11,695 nt of DNA from Acanthaster planci (taxonomy: Eukaryota; Echinodermata; Asteroidea; Valvatida; Acanthasteridae), in assembly GCF_001949145.1 (NCBI RefSeq), contig NW_019091551.1, positions 397,105 through 408,799 of the forward strand, read 5' to 3'. The notes beneath the pieces were generated by a model, which was given only the letters and a program-made list of their open reading frames with translations, was not told the DNA's origin and searched no databases. Shown here in pieces: positions 1-11,695 of this stretch. Position numbers and translations under genes: made by a program. How positions within the stretch are numbered: position 1 is the first letter of the stretch; each line of letters opens with the position of its first letter.

Positions 1-287
1 CCTCAGTGGTAGTAACCATAAGGCACCTTTGTGAACAATGCACATTTGTGCCCCTTCAGACAAAAATACTCCTGGCCAGTTGCACATCTCACAGCAAAAT
101 CAAGCTGCCAGTGACCTTATGGGAAGTGATTGCTACATGTAAGTGACCAAGTACATGTACCTTCTCTAGTTCATGTGAAGAGTTCAAACACTTTTCATGC
201 ATAATAAAGTACCCCAAAATTGAAACAGTAACACTTCAAGTAGACTCCCTATTCTTGTGCAGCTGTCAGGGACTATGCGCAGTGTCA

Positions 288-341
288 TCACTAACACACC
301 TTGGTGAACTTCAACTAAACACACCTAAGGTGTGATAGTGA
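288..341. repeat. Imperfect inverted repeat (foldback)
   Basis: TCACTAACACACCTT at 288-302 is the reverse complement of AAGGTGTGATAGTGA at 327-341, with 14 of 15 bases paired and a 24-base loop. Pairing can extend weakly outward (CAGTG to the left, CACTG to the right, with a gap). The right arm also contains the short palindrome CACACCTAAGGTGTG at 320-334. It could be the centre of a small non-autonomous DNA element, but no ends were found. Confidence 0.6.
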
Positions 342-2655
342 CTGCACTGAGCAAGTCTAGTACTGGTAGCAAATGGCCACAAGATGGCATTATCACAGGC
401 TGGCTCAAACACACTACTCCTCGGAACATACCAAGGTGCTAGCGAAGACTAACATCAAACAGATTCCAAGAATACATGTATCAACTACCTAGCAAACAAA
501 TGCATTTCACATGGAAATCTCACTGAGTAACAATGAACATGATAATCTTGAAATATAAAACTTCTTCACAGGTGCCATAAGATATCTTTATGGGAGGTTA
601 TGGGCTATTTTTATATATGACTATGTAAGATATTTCAAAGAAGACCTGATAAACTACATGTACACGTATCTTGATCAATTCATGCCAGAGGACATGGAAG
701 TGTGATCTCTCAATGAATATTCTGAGGGACAGCTGATGGGTTAGAGGGCTCAGGTAAACAATGTAATGTACCATTGGGGTGTCTCAACCCAATGTTGAAT
801 TTGCCATTTTACTGGGCTTTATGTTTGTGCAAGTTTACATATTCATGAGCAAATGTGTGACGCCATTCCTGGAGGAAGAAACCTAAATGTTCCACTCACT
901 TCAGCACCAACTTATGCCAGAATTGTTGATATTCTGCTGTTTTAAATGTCCTTTGGCTACAGTTTTTTTCAGTTGATGATGGTATGCCAGCAACATGCTT
1001 TTCTCAGAGTAGTTTCAATGGGTGAATTTTCAGTTAGGTTTATTAGGTTCAGTGTATTTTCCATTAGGTTCACAGCTCGAGCAGGAAATTCTCCATAATG
1101 AAAAGTGTCCCCGTGAAATGACATCACAGCAACAGCAACCTCATCTGTAACCAAAACTCGGAAAAGTTACCGGTAAACATTTTTTTATTAAAGATTAATT
1201 AAAAAGGCATATCAAACAGCTTTCAGCATTATTACATGTGGCATACCAATAGTGAATGTTCTTCAGCATAATGGCAAGAATGATTTCATGAAGTGACAGA
1301 AGCTGAGTGGAAGAGTACATTCAATCTGTCACCAAATCAGTTTATTCTGTCCACTGCATGAATGTGCAACATTCGTAATTTGTTTGATACAGTACTTGAA
1401 TGAATCATTTGTAAACCTTCTGAGCTTGTTATAGTTGAGCTCCGTAGACAAATGACACTGCATTCAATTTTGATACTTCCACATTTATTTGAACAGATAA
1501 AATAAGAGACAATATGTTTTCCTTAGAGGTGCTCTTTAAGTTAAAAAGTGCTACATAAGAACCTGTTATTATTCTTCTTAAAAATCCTGAGAAATCTCAG
1601 CCCTGTATTTATCAGTTTGCCCTAAATTGTGTGTTCGTGTAAAGAGCCGTCAATGTGTATGCCTGCGTGTATGGAGAGCTTCAACTGTGTGCACTAAAAA
1701 TTCATGTCACATGTGATCAGTCAGCCACCAATCAGATGCTAGGAATTACTCAGGTGTTGTGAAAAACAAAAAATGTCCAAGTAAAACTCATGTCATATGC
1801 CCTTTAAACTGAAAAGCTTTTCACGGATCTTCCAGTGGTGGACAAGTAGATGAATGTCACTACTCACTGGTTTGGTATACACACATCTACCTGTTTTACA
1901 TACAAAGTGTGGATATTCCTTTTTTCTCCTGTGGTTAACCACTTCACGCAAGAGGCATTTATGAATGTTGATGATGCTGGGACAGGATAATTTTCTTTTC
2001 TGTTTTCAAATGTCTTTAAAAGTTCATATCTTCATTTACTGGACACTTACACCCACATGAAAGACTGTCTGGTTTCTACTCTAATCTGACAGAAAACATC
2101 TATTGATGCTGGAGTATTTCAACAATGCCTGCTGCCTTGTAAAAAGAGCCCAGATTGTGCTGTGTTACATAATTTTCTTTTGTTCACGAAACTGGCACAG
2201 TGCGCGCTGCTGACCTCTTTTCAATAGGGGCCAGATTAGCGTACAGCGGTACAGTGTGGCTCATTGCTGCGGTGGTGGAGCGCTTTTGTCGCCGGTGGTA
2301 ATCCGCTCGTGCTGAATGCCCCCAAAACTGCGGTATACAGTTTCAAAACAAGGCTGGATTATCTCCACTATCTCCACACTTTTGTTACGAGTATGGTCTT
2401 TTTTTTACAAGGCCCAGTTCCCTTTGTCTGATTTCGGAAACCACCGGCCATGCGTATAAAGAATACATGTCTGAAACTGGAATCCCCACCAGCAAGTGGT
2501 TAAGGACACTTGAGGAAAATGCTCCTTTTTTCCCAACTAGGATAATTCCTTTGAGCTGTTTTTTGATGATGATTTCCTGGACTGTTCCTCTTCATTTTGC
2601 CACAAATAACCTAGACCCCAAAATGCCTCTGAAACTGTTCTTCAGAGAGGGGAAA

Positions 2656-2687
2656 CATTGTGTGGACGTGTGCAAGTCCACACAATG
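2656..2687. repeat. Perfect 12-bp hairpin in intron
   Basis: CATTGTGTGGAC at 2656-2667 is followed after 8 bases by its exact reverse complement GTCCACACAATG at 2676-2687. In the aPKC transcript it would fold as a stable stem-loop about 90 bases after the donor of the last exon seen. A second hairpin with the same core lies just to its right. Confidence 0.8.
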
Positions 2688-2699
2688 CCATCATACCCT

Positions 2700-2740
2700 A
2701 CATAATGTGGACTTCTTTTGTGCAGAGGTCCACACTATGT
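2700..2740. repeat. Second hairpin sharing the TGTGGAC core
   Basis: The arms 2700-2712 and 2728-2740 pair at 12 of 13 positions around a 15-base loop. The inner seven bases TGTGGAC/GTCCACA are the same as in the hairpin at 2656-2687, so the two look like a duplicated foldback unit. The right arm ends 37 bases from the exon border at 2778. Confidence 0.7.
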
Positions 2741-2772
2741 ACATGTATGCCACGCCTGCTTGAGTAGCTTTA

Positions 2773-9208
<6,436 letters not shown>

Positions 9209-9654
9209 CTGCAACAGATTAATTAGAGAAGATACTATAATTCGTTATGTATTTCTGTATGTGATTGAACCTTGTGCAGTACTAAGAAGAGTAGTACATG
9301 AAGTCGAGAGGTTGAGGCATCTCTACTGTCAGAGTTCCAAGTTAAAATCATGAGAAAATGTAACTGTTGCATGATGTCATCAGTAGATGTTTCGAGGAAA
9401 ATTATTGGGTCGGAGACTAACACCGTTGGTAATAGGTTCATATTTATTATCAATTTCAAATTATAAAGCACATCACGTTTGGACCACTTTGCACTGGAAG
9501 TAAAGGTCAAGCGATCTTTACCTTCATGAGAAGAAATGACGACCGATGGTCACTCTATCACTATGTGCAAAATAGAAGCTGCAGGAACTCATGGTTGATT
9601 TTATGAGGATTTTTTTTAAGATTTCGTATTTTAAGTGCTGTAATTTGACACCTG

Positions 9655-9826
9655 ATGACATCATCATGACGTCATTCTTCCAGTACATTTTGTTGTCTAC
9701 GGATTTGCTTCGTGTAACTTTGATGAGGTTGCAAGATAGCCAGGTGGCCCCAAAGGGCTTACAAAAACGTGTATTGGGGAAAAATATATATTCAAAATTC
9801 TATAATAAATCAGGTGATGATGTCAT
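9655..9826. repeat. MITE-like inverted repeat with CRE-like palindrome
   Basis: ATGACATCATCA at 9655-9666 is exactly complementary to TGATGATGTCAT at 9815-9826, enclosing about 148 bases. Each arm is followed on its right by a similar word: the palindrome ATGACGTCAT at 9666-9675 and ATGATAACGTCAT at 9825-9837. A short non-autonomous DNA transposon or a degenerate foldback fits best. No target-site duplication could be fixed by eye. Confidence 0.6.
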
Positions 9827-10802
9827 GATAACGTCATGGTTCAGCATACATCTTCAGGCGGTAGTCTTAACACTGTGCCAGGTTTGAAGAGAATCGACCC
9901 GACACAAGGACCAAAAGAACAACCCCGTATTATGTCAATAAACAAAAAGTGGAAAACAAAGACAAAAAAAAAAAAAATCTTTAAACAAACAATAGCTGTT
10001 TTGGCCAGTGCTTGAAACAGCTACTGACTAACTAGTACAAACCATTATTTCACCATCTCCTTACATGTACGTCATGTACTGTATACATGTAACATTTGTA
10101 ATTTTTCAATTACATGTACTTTCTGGAAATGAACGACTAGTGATTCAAACAGTTGGCAAACTTTACAGTATGGTTGGAAAGTTGAAACACTGAAGTATGA
10201 ACTGTATTTTAAATACATGTATCTTAATATTAAAGCAAGTCTTAATTTCTGTATACATGTACTTACACATTTGCTCACAGAAAGCAGCTCAGTAAGGACA
10301 CTGCACAATGTCCATGTACACCATACAAACACTATGCCCATACTGAACAGACAAGGTCTGACAAACATACATGTAACACACTGCCAACTGTGCATGCATA
10401 TATACAGGCACATCTGAAAGTACAGGTAGTGTAGAAGAGAACAGCTTGGCTATGAGTCTTGTACATCTAACTGTACAGTACTTGTATCATAAAAAAACCA
10501 CCAGAGGCAAATTTCACATTCTTAAGAAAGCTACACACACCGGAGAAACTGAAATTTCTAAGCACACTTACTGCAGTCACATCAGGCTCCATCTCAAAAC
10601 TTGGAATACTTTTAATGTTCCACCAGGAGTACAAGTTCAAATTGTGAACTTTTGCCATAAGAGACAGCTTGTTAACACCAGAGACTACTGTGGGATGCTT
10701 TCCCATACACATGCATGCTACCAGTAGAACTGTCCTTTCCAGTTGGGAACATATTATACACGTACATGTACATGTGTATGTACTCACTTTGGAATGCACT
10801 AT

Positions 10803-10822
10803 GATCCAACAGGATCCAACAG
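10803..10822. repeat. Two-copy 10-bp tandem duplication
   Basis: GATCCAACAG is repeated head to tail without a spacer. It is small and probably arose by slippage. Confidence 0.8.
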
Positions 10823-11277
10823 GTGCATTACAGAAACAAGTATGCTGCACACATTTGAATGGTCTATCTCAAGGTGGTGTATTGATGAGTGCTGGTTCAA
10901 ACTTGGAGATATTCAGCTAAGAACTGCTAAAAAGGACTAGGGAAGCACTGATGCACACACACAGAGAATATAATGTACATTTACATATGTGTACATGTAC
11001 ATGTATACTGCTGCTAAGACTAAACAACAGTGAATGAGTATGAAGCACAAGGCAGATCTCAAGAGTACATGTAGATCTCATACGGCTGACAAAAATCACT
11101 TCAAGTTCCAGTTACACATTTAGAAAAGAGCCACGTGCAACACCAGGACCCCCAAATTACTCTCTCTTTGCTGTCCTTTGTGTCTCAGTCTTATGACAGG
11201 AAATAAGATCATTGTCAACATGTTTTGCTTTGACAAAACCATCCAGTGATGTCCTGACAGGATACAGATGGAGTATG

Positions 11278-11293
11278 CATGTACCGGTACATG
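11278..11293. repeat. Perfect 16-bp palindrome
   Basis: CATGTACCGGTACATG is its own reverse complement. It sits inside the TACATGTA-rich stretch and probably formed from two oppositely oriented repeat units. Confidence 0.8.
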
Positions 11294-11695
11294 TACGTGT
11301 ATGTACGTGGATGCATGTGTGTGAATCACATAATTTCCTTTTCAACAAATAATCCAGGTGTATAAATATTTATTTAGAGGAGCAGTTTATTTCCAACCTG
11401 GAGCCTCAAAAACCAATTATGACTGATAAATCACTACCTGTTATTGTTGTTTTTGGCAGATGAGAAGTGATGGGACCAACATGTAAATTCAGCAAAATAT
11501 ATCGTCCTGAGAATAAAGGCTCTACAGAGATGTGAGTAGATTCTCAGTCCAGGGCCGGAAAATGTTGAAAGTGGGTACAGTAGGCATATAGTAAACGTAC
11601 TGGAAATATGGGTAAAGGACCGGTATCTTGCCCCCTTCTTCTAATGAATTAAATCATGCTTTGAAAGACTCTGGTCTTTATTTTGTTTGCAGTAG

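Larger units (their letters stand above)
10062..11300. repeat. Cluster of TACATGTA palindromes and ACATGT runs
   Basis: TACATGTA occurs here about eleven times, for example near 10062, 10084, 10110, 10213, 10253, 10369, 10763, 10992 (two overlapping), 11064 and 11288, mixed with GTATGTACGTG-type variants. Short tandem runs such as ACATGTACATGTA look like simple-sequence DNA with a 6-base unit. The same word also occurs singly elsewhere in the window. Confidence 0.75.
9209..11695 (-). other. aPKC intron (partial, 5' side of the C1 exon)
   Basis: No aPKC exon was found here: I looked on the minus strand for the pseudosubstrate stretch (RRGARRWRK type) and PB1 wording and saw neither, so this intron exceeds 2.4 kb. 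It holds a MITE-like inverted repeat at 9655-9826 and a dense run of TACATGTA words from about 10060 to 11300. The open frames of 60-130 codons across 10072-11348 overlap on both strands, are rich in Cys, His and Thr because of the repeats, and resemble no family. Confidence 0.75.

Noticed and set aside
2467-2763. 98-codon plus-strand open frame
   Set aside because: No family resemblance, its end is made of the hairpin repeats, and no clear splice or promoter signals support it.
10467-10850. Minus-strand frame ending in a good donor (ACTGCA|GTAAGTG near 10570)
   Set aside because: The donor looks good, but no convincing acceptor or recognisable protein lies upstream, and the sequence is not PB1 or pseudosubstrate of aPKC. 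Kept as chance unless transcripts show otherwise.

Overview
This window is intronic and exonic DNA from an animal genome. It is AT-rich and exons are scattered between long introns with GT/AG borders. It also holds a decayed LINE retrotransposon and several foldback repeats. The 8-base palindrome TACATGTA is strikingly common. That word, the intron lengths and the LINE type suggest a marine invertebrate, possibly a cnidarian; the species assignment is a guess.

The only gene I can support is one atypical protein kinase C (aPKC, PRKCI/PRKCZ type) on the minus strand, so its 5' side is at high coordinates. Six consecutive coding exons can be placed to the base with matching intron phases. They are the C1 zinc finger (9077-9208), two linker exons (8515-8608 and 7312-7529, the second running into the kinase N-lobe), and three kinase exons (6612-6742, 3623-3759, 2778-2951). 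Spliced together they give about 294 uninterrupted residues, from the middle of the C1 domain to just after the APE motif. The PB1 domain and pseudosubstrate should lie beyond the right edge. The rest of the kinase C-lobe and the C-terminal tail should lie beyond the left edge. Neither was found inside the window.

By region: 1-2777 is intron with foldback repeats and a CpG-dense patch; 2778-3759 holds two kinase exons; 3760-6611 is the largest complete intron. That intron contains a dead CR1/Rex1/L2-like LINE in antisense orientation (about 4250-6175), followed by a foldback repeat (about 6277-6458). 6612-9208 holds the other four exons. 9209-11695 is intron with a MITE-like inverted repeat (9655-9826) and a dense cluster of TACATGTA words (about 10060-11310).

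The kinase has all the expected catalytic residues visible in this span and looks functional. The LINE has stops, frame changes and has lost its YxDD box, so it cannot be active. I found no undescribed multi-gene system here. The points most worth following up are the tandem CAGCAG acceptor in the aPKC linker and the several hairpin repeats in the introns.
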